NCBI GenBank assembly: GCA_003439945.1
Contig: QVRM01001369.1
Coordinates: forward strand, 191,501-255,500
Direction: 5' to 3'
Source: Dermanyssus gallinae
Taxonomy: Eukaryota; Arthropoda; Arachnida; Mesostigmata; Dermanyssidae
Length of the DNA: 64,000 nucleotides
A program made the position numbers and the translations under genes. Below, one piece after another: positions 47,733-59,729 of the stretch. Under the pieces are notes generated by a model that saw only the letters and a program-made list of their open reading frames with translations, had not been told where the DNA came from and searched no databases. Position 1 is the stretch's first letter. Each line of letters begins with the position of its first letter.

Positions 47733-47835
47733 CCTCGTGGCGGCGTGGTCTAGGGGGATAGTGCGCTAGTCATGGTTGTCATCTACAGGAGTGTCGCCGC
47801 GTCGATACCTATTGTTGTTCGAATTTTCGCTGAGC
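47733..47835 (+). mobile_element. Possible tRNA-derived SINE (third type)
   Basis: GGCGGCGTGGTCTAGGGGGA resembles a tRNA A-box region, and CCGCGTCGATACCTAT lies at B-box distance. No second copy was found here. It does not fold into an obvious intact tRNA by eye. Confidence 0.35.
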
Positions 47836-48284
47836 CATGATTATTGAGAATAGACAGTGAACCATACGAAACTACGAGAACTAGCGGCCATGCTGCTACG
47901 AGGCCTGTGGAAAAACCCTAGATATCTTAACATGTACGGCCTTCGCGTGCATTGAAGGTGTCCTCACGCCGAGTCCAAGCCAGAAAGATAGTCCAGAATT
48001 AAAAACAACTTTCTTAAAAAGAAAGTGTGCTTGTGCTTACCGTTTGTCCAAATAGATTTCGTTGACTAGAATTCAATACAGCGTTGGCTCGTCTACGAAA
48101 CAATAAGGCGTTCCGACCAAACCTTGCAAAGAATGAACATATTCTGCAAAAGAAAGATCTTCTCGTGCGCATCTGCATGTTCAACAGATTTCTTTCTGAA
48201 GGCCGGTTATCTCGCGAAAGAACCGCAAAAGAGGACAGCAATTCCCGACTGATGATCAACGGTTAGCCAAATCTCAGCACTCAA

Positions 48285-51240
48285 ATGATGCGAATTAAGG
48301 TTATTCAACTAAACTGTAACAGAAGCCGCGGAGCTCATCTAATGCTAGACGAAATAGTGTCTAGGAGGAGCACTGCACTCTCTCTGCTTAACGAGCATAA
48401 TGTGAAACTGGCAAAGAAGAACCAGACGACCTGGGTTGTGGATGCTCAGACCAGTACCTGCATTGTGCATAATCTGCCATCATGTCTCCGAGTTACGGGT
48501 TGTGGAAGAAGATCAAATTTTACATGGATAGACGTGGACGGCGTCGGTCGTTTCTACTCATGTTACAGCAGTCCAAACGGCACGCTGGACGACCTGGAGG
48601 GCCTGCTCGAGGAGATGACAATGTCAGCGAGGGATTGCCCTCTACCACTAGTAGTCTTTACTGGAGATTTTAACGCAGCCTCGACAACATGGGGGGCAAC
48701 CAACACTAATAGAAGAGGCAGAGTTGTTCTTGAGTGGTTAGCAATGCATGACCTTGTTGTTCTCAATAAAGGAAACGACCCTACCTTCCACCGCGGGGGA
48801 ACTGAGTCGCACATCGATTTGACGATCTGAAAGAGAAGCCACGTTTCTAAGATTTCAAATTGGACCATACTACTTGACGAAGAGAACTTTAGCATCCAAA
48901 GCGACTACGTCCAGTTTAGCCGAAGTACTGGTGGAACGGAGAGATCGCGGAAGACCGCAGACGCTGCATCTACGCCAGGCAAAGATTCACCAGGGCAAAC
49001 CGCAGTAGCATGAATAACATAATCATTGCGCAATTGCAAAACGAATTTAGAAGTTTTAGGGCCACTCTACGCAAAACTATAGATGAGAGCAAGGAACGAT
49101 GCCATAAGGAATTCTTGTCGGGAATAGAAAACGACCCGTGGGACGACCGTACAAGCTGATCCGTGGCAAGACAAAAACAAGAAAGAGCGCTAACCTTTCC
49201 CCGGACGAACGCCGACGGGTAATAGAAACGCTTTTCCCTCGACATCCATCCCTCAACAGGGCGCCTTTCGAAGCGGGTGCGGACGAGAGACCAGTCCAAG
49301 AGGTGACTCTAGAGGAGGTCCGTGCAGCGGGAGAGAGACTGAAGGCCGGAAAAGCATCAGGGCCTGATGGTATACCGGCCTCCGCCGTAAAAGTTATCTT
49401 TAAAGAGTTTCCTGAAGAAGTTTCCCACGTTGCCACACGGATACTCAGATCCGGACGCTTGCCTCTGATTTGGAAGAAGGCCGACCTTGTGCTTATTCCC
49501 AAAATGAACGGCACCTACCGACCAATCTGCCTAGTCAGTACACTGGCCAAGGGTATTGAGGCGATTATAGAAAACCGTTTGCGATTATTCGCAGAAGAAC
49601 GCGGCCTTCTTTCACCGAATCAGTTCGGATTTCGCAAAGGCTGCTCGTGTCTGACCGCAATACAGCGGGTCGTTGCTAAGGCGGAAGATCTACGACAATC
49701 CCCGGCAAGGTCCAGGAATCTTCTCATTGTCGTACTGCTGGATGTTAAAAATGTTTTCAACAGCTTACCCTGGAGGGTGATACTGGGGACGCTCAAGAAA
49801 AAAAGAGTTCCGAACTACCTTTGTCGAATTGTCTCGGACTATCTGAACGAACGGCCGGTAGACAACGAGGGATCCGAATTTGGGTCCTCTTTTATGGAAC
49901 TTGGCGTACGACGATGTCCTACGTTTAAGTAACCTACCAGAAGGGACAGAGCTAGTTGCGTATGCGGACGACCTTGCAGTTGTAGTACAGGGCGGCACCC
50001 CCCAGCAACTGGAACTTAGAGCCAATGACGCCCTGGCCGAGATTTCCGTCTGGATGAGGGAAGCGGGTTTGACGCTGGCCCCTACCAAAAGCGAGGGAGT
50101 CATCCTCCTTGGCCCAAGAGGGTGTGCTCTCCCAAAGCTAATCTTGAACGGCCAGGATATTCGAGTGGTTCAATCAGCCCGCTATCTGAGAATGTACCTA
50201 GACAGAGGCCTGCGAGGAACACCTCATCTCCGCTTGGCTGCAGAGAAAGCCACTAAAGTTTCACACGACATCGCCCGGCTGATGCCGAATACATTCGGAC
50301 CGCGAGAATCAACGCGACGCCTTCTTATGTCGGTTGCCGAGTCGATTATGTTGTTCGCGGCTCCAGTGTGGCCACTAACCACACTGACTCAACCCGCTAA
50401 TGCGCAAGACCCAACGAATCGCGGCTTTACAAATTACGATGGCTTACAAGACGGTCAGCACGGCGGCTGTCCTTGTACTGGCTGGTACGATCCCTTGGGA
50501 CCTGAAGACCGACGAACGTCGTCGCTTGTGGGCGGAACCGACAAGCAATAAGGAAGAAAAAAGGGAAAAAACTTTGATTTCTTGGCAAAATGAATGGAAC
50601 GCCATACAGGACGGGGCACCTGGGGCCCGTGTAAAGGCTCTGATCCCTGACGTTAAGGCGTGGATTAACCGGCCCGGCGGCGAGTTGACACACCACGTGA
50701 CTCAAGTGGTCACAGGGCATGGCAACTTCGAGAGTTACCTCTTTAGAATAGGAAAAGCAGATACGCCACTCTGCAAGCACTGTGAAGGAACAACGGAGCA
50801 CACGCCGGAACACACAATATTGCTGTGCCCGGCGTGAACTCCATTACGCAAGGACATAACCACAGCAAGTGACGGCAGTCTTAAAAAGCTGGCACACCTT
50901 CTTATGAACTCACGTGATGACTGAAATCTTATAGCTCGAACAATCAAACGTATTATGCACGCCAAAGAAGAGAAGAATCGTTTTTACTTGACAAGGGCCC
51001 GTGAGGGACTCCAGGGCAGCTAAGATAAGGACGCTACTATTCATCCCCCCTCAATTGTTTGAAGTATTGCTTGCGCAGTTCCCAGTTGAGTGTGGGGATG
51101 GGGACATGACTGGTTTTTAGAGGGTTAGAGCCCCACACTACCGGCCCACATTTGCAGTGAGCTTTCCTGCCGTGGTGTCCGTGTGTGCAAACCGCATTTT
51201 CCAGTTAGTCCCTAAAAAAAAAACAAAAAAAAAACTCGAG
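48285..51240 (+). mobile_element. R1-like LINE: endonuclease and reverse transcriptase, with A-rich tail
   Basis: The endonuclease frame 48285-48830 has IQLNCNRSRGAHLM, VVFTGDFNAASTTWGA and ESHIDLTI, and ends in TGA. RT frames 49138-49932 and 49880-50551 have KAGKASGPDGIP, NQFGFRKGCSCLTA, VVLLDVKNVFNSLPW, YADDLAVVVQGGTPQQ and LTLAPTKSEGVILLG. The C-terminal frame 50400-50837 ends with CKHCEGTTEHTPEHTILLC, the CCHC-like end typical of R1/I-group elements. An A-rich tail lies at 51211-51235. At least three frame breaks separate the pieces. ORF1 is absent or unrecognisable upstream. Confidence 0.85.
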
Positions 51241-51354
51241 ACTTAACAATACTCACGTAATGCCTATCGAGGCGGACCTTAGAGAACGTAAGCGCGAATT
51301 TGGTTTAATCGCCATTCGATCCGATATTTTGGATACGGCTGTAATGGCAACTTT

Positions 51355-51860
51355 ATTATTATTATTATTATTATTTACATGTTAAACAATGTTACAATTG
51401 TGAGGTTTAAACGTATCATTGCAAATTCTTCAAATAAATATTCCCTTGCTGATTGGTCCTAGCGTCTCCATGGCAATAGGCACAAAAGTATATCTTGTTT
51501 CCAGTCCAGCGTATTTAACGCGTTTTCTGGCGTCCGCGTGCTTTGCCACCCACCCCGTCTCAACTGAGCTGTGGTGTAAATAGGAAGCCGCGGTGATGCA
51601 CGAAACCGTTGTATCCCAAGCAAGGGACTTCCCATGTGACCATAATGCAATGGTCACCCCATCAGGTCTTTCTTCGCCAGCGGACACTAAACCTCTCGGT
51701 TCAAGTGTAGATGGTATACCGGCTTTCCTAAACACACTGTTTAGTTCAGCATGTCTGGATGATCTACCGGCGCTTTTCGGGCAACTCAGTGGGTGCAGGC
51801 CACTGGAATCTACCATCTCTGAGTCTTCCGGCGGTGTTGCTGCCGTCACGTGATGCCATC
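51355..51860 (-). mobile_element. RLE-type LINE 3' end (family B), copy 1
   Basis: The minus-strand frame has SSGLHPLSCPKSAGR (end of a CCHC knuckle), AGIPSTLEPRGLVSAGEERP, DGVTIALWSHGKSLAWDTTV, ADARKRVKYAGLETRYTFVP and IAMETLGP. The RPD...WDTT and RKRVKY blocks resemble a restriction-like endonuclease region. It ends at an (ATT)n tract on the plus strand (51355-51374), i.e. an (AAT)n tail. It is the near-duplicate of 52090-52740. Confidence 0.7.
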
Positions 51861-52070
51861 GTTGTCTTGGTCCACAGCGGTGGTAAGATTTCTTTAAAAC
51901 GTTTCGTAACGTTTCGTGAACGATGGCGCGATTTTACGCAAATGTTGTTGTTAAAATCGCTAAAATGAAGCGGTCTTTAGACCATCATTCTGTTTGTCTC
52001 TACCCAGGGAGCACCATGTCATATTTCGTCACGCACTGTATTTATGCAAAATAGCGTCGAAAGTAGAAGT

Positions 52071-52088
52071 TATATATATATATATATG
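52071..52088. repeat. (TA)n tract at a LINE 3' end
   Basis: Short TA tract where the second family B copy ends. Confidence 0.85.
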
Positions 52089-52089
52089 A

Positions 52090-52740
52090 TTAGTAAACAA
52101 TGTTACAGTTGTGAGGTCTGAATGTATTATTGCAAATTCTTTAAATATTTACTTCACTCCATGGCGCCTAAAATAGATGCCGCGTTCCCTGTGCAAACGG
52201 CCAAGGACAAAGCTTACCTCAAGAATTGACCCGCTCTTCGATCGTTTGTGACCTCCTGAATTGGCTTACTTAAATCTTTGAGAAATGCTTCGGTTCCCTT
52301 GCTGATTGGTCTTAGTGTCTCCATGGCAATAAGCACAAAAGTATATCTTGTTTCCAGTCCAGCGTATTTAACCCGTTTTCTGGCGTCCGCGTGCTTTGCT
52401 ACCCACCCCGGCTCAACTGAGCTGTGGTGTAAATAGGAGGCCGCAGTTGTGCACGAAACCATTGCATCCCAAGCAAGGGACTTCCCATGTGGCCATAATG
52501 CAATGGTTACCCCAGCAGGTCTTTTTTCGCCATCGGGCACTAAACCTCTCAGTTTAAGTGTAGATGGTATACCGGCTTTCCAAAGGAATTTTATAATCAC
52601 ACTGTTTAGCTCAGCATGTCTGGGCTATCTACCGGCGCTTTTTGGGCAATTTAGTGGGTGTTGGCCACTGGACTCTACCATCTCTCCACACAGTTTGCAC
52701 TTAAACGCGTCGCAGACGCGAGCGCCGATTCTAAGTGCTG
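52090..52740 (-). mobile_element. RLE-type LINE 3' end (family B), copy 2
   Basis: On the minus strand: ARVCDAFKCKLCGEMVESSG then QHPLNCPKSAGR, a C-x2-C-x9-H-x3-C knuckle; AGIPSTLKLRGLVPDGEKRP; AGVTIALWPHGKSLAWDAMV; RKRVKYAGLETRYTFVLIAM; and LSKPIQEVTNDRRAGQFLRQ. CCHC followed by the RPD-type block is the usual order in RLE LINEs. Here the Asp of RPD is Ala. The frame is otherwise open for 128 codons. Confidence 0.75.
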
Positions 52741-52760
52741 ACATCATACGGAATAAAAAC

Positions 52761-52851
<91 letters not shown>
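52761..52851. repeat. (AAT)20 followed by (ATT)10, self-complementary
   Basis: About 60 bases of AAT switch at 52820/52821 to about 31 bases of ATT, so the two halves are reverse complements of each other and could form a hairpin or cruciform. Confidence 0.97.
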
Positions 52852-53249
52852 TCCGACGACAGAGAGTGTCATTGAAACCACAGAGAGGCAACATCAAGAT
52901 GATGTTGAGTGGTCACCGACAGTCGAACAATAGTAATAATGATGATATAAGCAATATTGTAGATATTATCTAATTAATATATTTGTAATTGTGATACATG
53001 TACATAATGATAATACCCTTGTTCCAAAAACAATTTGTATTATTATGTTCTTTATTATTTGTCATTGAGTCGAACTGCCAGCCCGACATGCCAGCCCTGA
53101 TACCAAATAGGGTTTTGTCCGGATTAAGATAGGCGAGGTGATTTTTTTGTTTCGGTGTTGTACGGGGGGCCCTTGCCATAGTGATCCCGTTGGCATTCCA
53201 GCAGCTGGCGTCGTTAGGGCTGCGATTTAAAATTGCCGGGTTGAGTAGC

Positions 53250-56200
53250 AAGTGATGATGATGAGGAGGGGGAGGGGAGGGAGGGGAGGGGAGGGAAGGG
53301 ATGAGGAGGGGGGAGGAGGAAGAAATCGTGGTGGAGATGGAGTTGGAGCGGAGAGTGCTCGTCTCCATCTTGCGTTCGAAGCGCCGCCGCGTATCAGCCG
53401 CCCGAGCAGCAGCGGCGGCAGCAGCGGCGGCCGCAGTCGTCGCACACTGCTGCATCAACAACAGTAAACGTTTCAGTCATTGGCGTTCGAGCAACTCAAT
53501 GCTGCTGGTGTTTGCGGCTGTTTGTTGCTGTTATGGTGTATATGTTCTGTTTGGATGGTCGTCGTCGTCGTTGTCGTCTGCGTCTGCGTGAATGTAAGCT
53601 AGCTTGCGAGTGAGCGGGCGGGCGGGCGTGAGGTAAAGTGAGGAGCTGAGGGCAGTTTTGGGTGAGAGCCGGCGGTGGTAACGGCGGCAGCGACAACAAC
53701 AACAACTCTGTTGTCTGTAGTCGTGTGTGACGTCCGTGTCATTCACCTACTACTACCACTACTACTACTACTACGACTGCGACTACAGTTACACAGCTAT
53801 TATTACAGTGTATATGAATCTACGACGAGCGATGCAGGCGGTTGTGTCGCCGCAGTGCTGGTGATCTTGTTGTGCTTAGTCGTCGTCGTCGTCGTTGTTG
53901 TTGTCGTTGGTTGTGTGGAGTAATGGCAATGTGGATGTTTCATGATGTGAGAAGTCGCCGATCCTCCGACGTAGGTGTGTGTGTGTTTAGGATGATCCTC
54001 AGCGTTTTGGTGTGCGGGTGTCCTGTTGTTGTGTTGTTGTTGTTATGTTGGCGTTGCTTTGTTCATCCGACTGCTTTCGTTTCTGTTGTTTTTCTAGACA
54101 TGTCCCTTCATGCTGGTGTAGGTTTGCAGCAGCAGCAGCAGTAACGCAACACCAGAAACAACACCAGCTCCAGCAGCAGCAGCTGCAATCTGTGCTCCAA
54201 TAGGTGAATGTTGAGGTCGTTGTGCTGCCTGTTAGTGAACTGCCAGTTAATCTCTGGTTCGAACTGCCCAAGTACTACTAAAGGCTACTATCGTCGTTGA
54301 TTTAGCAACAGCTAAATTCCATGGTGCTCGATTTGTAATATTTTTACTCTCACTACTACTACTACTACGACACTACTACTATTACGACTACGAAAAGTAA
54401 CTCCAGCCTCTAATCTTGATGGTGGCAGCCGAAGAGAAAGACGCGTTGATGATGGTGATGATGATTTTGATGATTACCACCAGATGATAATCTAGGCTGA
54501 AGTGGTAGTCTGGTAATCATGTGTTTCGCTTCGGCGGCGAGATTGAGGTGACTGGGTTGATGCTCTTGTTGTTGTTGTTGTCGCTGCAGCCGCTGCTTCG
54601 CCGCTGTGTCAGGGGGGTGGATGAATGTCAATCTGTCCTTCGATCCATTTCTATCTCTATGGATCTATTCGTGTCTCCTCCATCGTCCATCGTGGTGCCG
54701 AGCATTTGTGTTCGAGCATCGATGATACCATCATCATTGCCAACAAACAACCTTGCTTGCCGGTTGGAAGTCGGCATGAGTGTGGCTGCCTGCTGAAGGG
54801 GGGGGGGGTATCGCACCGTAGCTATGGTGTGACGGAGCTGGCCGCGGCATCACCTTGAGTGTATGTGAGTTGTATCGTTTGTGCGGTTGGGTTCTGCCGA
54901 TTGTCAATCATCATCCTAATCACCAATATCATCATCATCACCATCATCATCTTAACCATTATCATTATCATCATCATCATCATCGTTGTCAACATTAGCG
55001 TGTCTTGGTCAGTCTCTCTCATTCAGTCTGTGTCCGATCGTCTTCTGGCTAGGTAACAATCATGGCTCAGCCGGTGGCGGCGGCAGCAGCCTGTAACGGC
55101 TGAATGTGACAGACGGAGGAACGGAGGAATGGCCACCAACGACTGATTACTATGGCTACTAATACTAATACTACTACGACGACGACGACTAGTACGAGCC
55201 ATAGTGAATGAGCCAATTGTGTGAGGAGTGGTTGGCTGGTTGGTTGGTTGGTTGGTTGGATGGTTGGAGGAGTGTTGTAGTGCGTAGATAGACGACACTT
55301 ACAGCCAAATGGGTGGGAAGGCGGATAGTTGTCTTCGCGGTGATGGTGGTGGTGGTGGTGGTGATAATGACGATGCCATGTCAACCATGGTGGTCGGTCA
55401 TGGAAGAGATGGTGAAGATGGAGTTGTTATATTATATTATTATTGTTATATCTTATGATCTTGGAGATGATCTGAGCAACAGTCGCAGCCGTTAACCGAT
55501 GGATAGTGCTTGTTGTTGTTGTTGTTGTTGTTGTTGTTGCTGCTGCTAAGACGGTAGATGATAGGCGATATATTGTAGGTAGGTATGTAACTAGCAGCTA
55601 ACTATAGTTGATGTATGTGTGTGCGGTGTTGACGAGAACCCACAGTGCAAGGCAATGCACTCGTCGTTAACCGGGCCGCTCTGCCCGCTGACTACAAGCT
55701 GTTAGCATACCTATTCTACCGACGACTTATCTTAGAATACCGAGTATTCTACCGACTTGGCTGCCATTGTTATCGATACTGCGAGCCGATACAGCGATGA
55801 CGACTAACTACCACTCACTACTCACCACCGCGACAACTACCCCCCACCACTACCACAACTACCCCACCACCAGCGTGGCCGCCTTTTGCTGCTCCTCTTC
55901 GTGCTCCGCTTATTGGTGATGGTGGTGGTAGTGGTGATGGTGATGGTAGATCACCCTTCACAATGCAAGCGAGGTTGCGAGTGATCGTGCTAAGCCATGA
56001 CAGCAGCGCAGCAGCTGGTGCCGTTGTCTCTGCTGCCTTTGCATGCCTAAACAATAACACTTGCCGCCCTTCCTCGTAATGTCGTGTCAGTTGTGGTCGT
56101 AGTAGTAGTAGTAGTAGTAGTAGGTAGTGGTAGAAGTAGTGGAGCTAGTGGAAGCAATCCTAGAAGAAGAAGAAGAAGGTGTAAATCGCAATGACAGCGG

Positions 56201-56460
56201 TAGCTGCTGCTGTGGCGATGGATAGCTCAGAAGTTCTAGTTCTGATGATAAGTTGAAGCTGATGATGCTTAGACAAGAGGTTTACAAACTCGCCGCTGTA
56301 ATTCTGGATGTTGTTGGTGTTGTTATTGTTTTTCTCGTCGTTGTTGTTGCTGCCGTGTTTCTTGATGTGGTTATTGTTGTTGCTGATGCTGCTGCTGCCG
56401 TTTTTCTTGATGTTGTTATTGTCACCGTTTTTCTTGTTGTTGATTAGCTGTTAACTGTTG
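53250..56460. repeat. Triplet-repeat island with G-rich purine tract
   Basis: 53260-53335 is an almost pure G/A strand (GAGGGGAGGGAGGGGAGG type). After it come interrupted runs of CAG/CGG (53405-53435), GTC/GTT (53560-53585, 53880-53905), ACT (53745-53775, 54350-54370), CAG (54128-54140, 54170-54183), ATC (54925-54985), GTT (55509-55540), AGT (56098-56124) and GTT/GCT (56300-56440). The many frames of 60-100 codons across it are homopolymer-rich and show no domain. It resembles the island over endophilin B exon 1, so an unseen gene start is possible, but no exon was found. Confidence 0.7.
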
Positions 56461-56469
56461 GGCTGTGGC

Positions 56470-58550
56470 AGCGTAGCCTCGACGCGTATACACGTACCTG
56501 CGAGGAGGTCCGCCTAACTCGGTCATTGGGATAAGTAGAGCGGCGCAGACACATGCCATTGTCTTTTATTGTCAGCCCAATCTAGCACGATCTCTACCAC
56601 GATCACTAGTACATTGATCTACGACATTGATCTTCTAGAATGTCTACAGCTAAGGATACAGTTGACATAGCAGTATAGCAAATATATCTACATCTATCAA
56701 TCATGGTGAATAAACAACAACGAACAAAAGTAGAGGCATAGCAGATGTGTGTGAACATTCGTCTGCGCAACAGCGTTTTATTCACCCAAAGCAGACAGAT
56801 GGAACTGTTATGTACTCGTCCGTTGTCGCTGTTGTTATCGTCACCACCGCCGTCATAATCCTAATGGCAAGATACAGTGATCGTTGTTATGATCTCTCCA
56901 ACAACAACAATAACACCGTTACGATAACAACCTTCGTTTAACAAAACCGACAGTTGACGAAGCATGTTTTTTCTTCGGTAGGAGGTGGGAGAAAACTGCA
57001 TTCACGCGTAAGTCTGTAGATAGTGTAGGGTTCAATCCAGCTCACGTTTGTGTCTGCTCTACTAATAACACACTTTGCCCACCATGTGTCTCGAAATGGG
57101 ACAATGATACGGAATCATTTTGGACGTAGCCACTCGGCTGGCCTGCCTCTTGCCTTACAGAAGTGTTCTAACGTTGTCAATCGTCGTCTGGGCATTAATT
57201 CAATCATTTTATCATTATCCAGCGTGACTGAGAGTCTAGCTCGGCCTAATAGCCGGCTAGCTTCTGCTCCGGAAGCGTTCGCAGTAAAACACAGTGTGCT
57301 CAGACAAGCAGAGGTCGGGGGCGTGCCAATCCGATACTGGTTATGTTGCTATGCTGGTATTAACCGCTTCGTCACTGTTTCGCCGCCTCACTAGTGGGCT
57401 TCCATTGTTGCTGCGGAGCTTCTAGCTCAACAACTATGTAGTAGCTCTTCGGAGACTACCATCAACCGTGCATAGATGCTCGTATCTTCTCTCCGTATCC
57501 GTATCTCGTGTTCTTCCTTTTTAAACGTATGACAATGCCTTTGAGTGTATCATCGCAGAGAACGAGTCTGGTGATGACCCAGACGGCGGTGGTTGACCCC
57601 GACCATTACACTTGGTTGACACTCATTGACGATTCCCATTGTTTGTGCATCAGGCTTCTGAGTTTTGTGCCCTCATAATTAACCGCGGGTTCTCTAGAGG
57701 AGCAACCTTCTACGATACTCTGTAGGTATACGGAGAGAAGACTTTTCTTCGCTAGTGCATTCCAAATAGCCCATATCTCATCGAAATAAAATGCTATATG
57801 CCAGTTAAAATTACGGTACGAGCGCCTCTGGTTTACTGGATGTTTTCTTCTACCTTTTCGGCATTTCTTAGATCTTCAGAATATTGCTTGTGCTATACGT
57901 TCATGCCGGAATCCATAGTGCTGCTCACACGGAGCGCGTCAGCACACTTCTCTTGTCTCTTTTTCCTTGGTTGGAAATGTTTTTTTAACTGGGCAACTTC
58001 GTCGAGTGATCCAACGACATATATGACACTTCGTGTGCGTGTGTATATGTATGAGCTATAAGCCTTAAGTTTTTTTGTGACTATGATATATCGTGTGCCC
58101 CGTAGTTCAATTATACAGTGAATTATGTGGTTACTTCGTGCGTCGCGCTCATGCGAGTGCACACTTTTGGCAGCTGCACGTAACTGGCTTTTACCAGGTT
58201 TTGCGTGAGATAGCAGAAGATGATAGTTCAGTTCCCTAAGTGAGAATCAGTGAATTAAAAAATAAAGTTTAAATACTATGTATCTGTGGTTCGCTGAGTA
58301 ACTATGTTCACAGATGGGAATTGGTCTCCCGACGTCTTGTTCGGCTTTTGCCAACTCGTTACAACGTATAAACCCGCAGAGATTTCTGCGCATCCGTCAT
58401 TAATACTGATTACAATGCAGTGGCCCCATTGCAGGAGCGCATACATGACGCCTTTCTATATATATATACATCACAAGCCCTAGAATTGCTTGCAAGCGCG
58501 TTCCTGCAGATGCAGCATTTGAAGGCCTTTGAAGGCTGGCAGTATTTTCT
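56470..58550. other. No gene recognised
   Basis: About 2 kb with frames up to 114 codons (57050-57394) that match nothing I know. No splice-supported exon. Confidence 0.45.
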
Positions 58551-58570
58551 GCCTCACCGCATCTGAAGTC

Positions 58571-59725
58571 TCACTTTACGTCTGGCCTCGTTGTCTCACT
58601 GCACCCACTGACCTTGTGCCCAAAATGCTGGCATTTGTCGCAGCACGGGAGAGTAGTCCAGTCGCTTATCCTGCAACTTAGCCAGTCTACTCGTAGCCGC
58701 CGGGCTGCATTAAGTCCCTGCATCATAACCTGTGCGAGGGTCAATAGTTTTATTGGCACCTAGATTTGGATGTTACCTTATTCGTAAACACTACCCTCCT
58801 GGTGGCTGGGGCGGCTCTTTTCCCATAGGCGTTTACAACCGTGCAGTACTTTGGCTGGTTTTATTTGCTGATGACTAGCTTTTACCTGTACTCCCTTAGT
58901 TTCTCTCTCTCTTTTCATATATACTTCGGCTTAGATTTGTCTTTTTCTCGGACAGTAGTACTTTATCAGCTTGTACCTTATCAGCTACACCAGCCTCAGT
59001 CTCCCCTTTGGAAGGTATTAGCATCTCAGTGCGACTTTGTCCATTAGCACACTTAACGAGCCAGCCTCTGCAGAGCGGAGCTATTCGTGACTCTTTTGTT
59101 AGCCGTCCAGCACGAGACATTGTGTTGGTTGGCTTGTCTCCCTCGATCAAAACACTGCTATGCTTCGTGAATACCGCCACTATTTTTTGTTGTCCGGCAC
59201 TTTCTAGCCGTGGCCATCGGAGTGTATTGTTCTCCAGATATCCGAGGATCATTATGGTTTCATTTACGATCGCATCACAAGCTTTGCCGACTGCTATAAA
59301 GCTTTTTTTATAGCGTCGTAGCATGTTTAAGCATGCTTTTGACTAGTGCTCACGTAGCATATTGGCCACTTGGTATTCTTCGCTTGAGCCGTTTCTATGT
59401 GCTAGCACCTGTGATTGTACTCTAGTATTGCGTCTCGATTGAGACGACATTGTCGTGGATGGGCCGCTTGTCGAAAGCTCAACTTTCTTGGTTCGACCCG
59501 TTCTTTTGGAGCATCCGCTCCTTTATGTTGTGGTCTTGATGTCCTTTTTTGATTTCACAAGTGCCCTTATCAATGCTTCTCATTCATTAGCCGCCTTCAA
59601 AAGTTACTTCATGTCCTCATCGTCAGTCTTTGGCTATAGTACGCTTTATAGTCCGCTTCTGAAAGCTTCTTCATCTCTCTGTTGTTTTACTTTGCGACAC
59701 TGCAACCCGGGCCGCTATCGGTCGT
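58571..59725 (-). mobile_element. LINE ORF1 (gag-like) fragment with CCHC knuckle
   Basis: A minus-strand frame at 58571-58759 reads LRVDWLSCRISDW and then CDKCQHFGHKVSGC, a C-x2-C-x4-H-x4-C zinc knuckle placed just as in R1/jockey ORF1 proteins after the conserved V.W..CR motif. Upstream on the same strand the 142-codon frame 58896-59324 (FIAVGKACDAIVNETIMILG, KVQADKVLLSEKK) and broken frames to about 59725 probably belong to the same ORF1. Frameshifts separate them. No endonuclease or RT follows below 58571. Confidence 0.55.
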
Positions 59726-59729
59726 AGGG

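Noticed and set aside
53250..53470. Coding exon of an Arg/Gly-rich protein
   Set aside because: The purine tract gives repetitive Gly/Glu/Arg peptides in all three frames, and no start, splice site or domain supports one.
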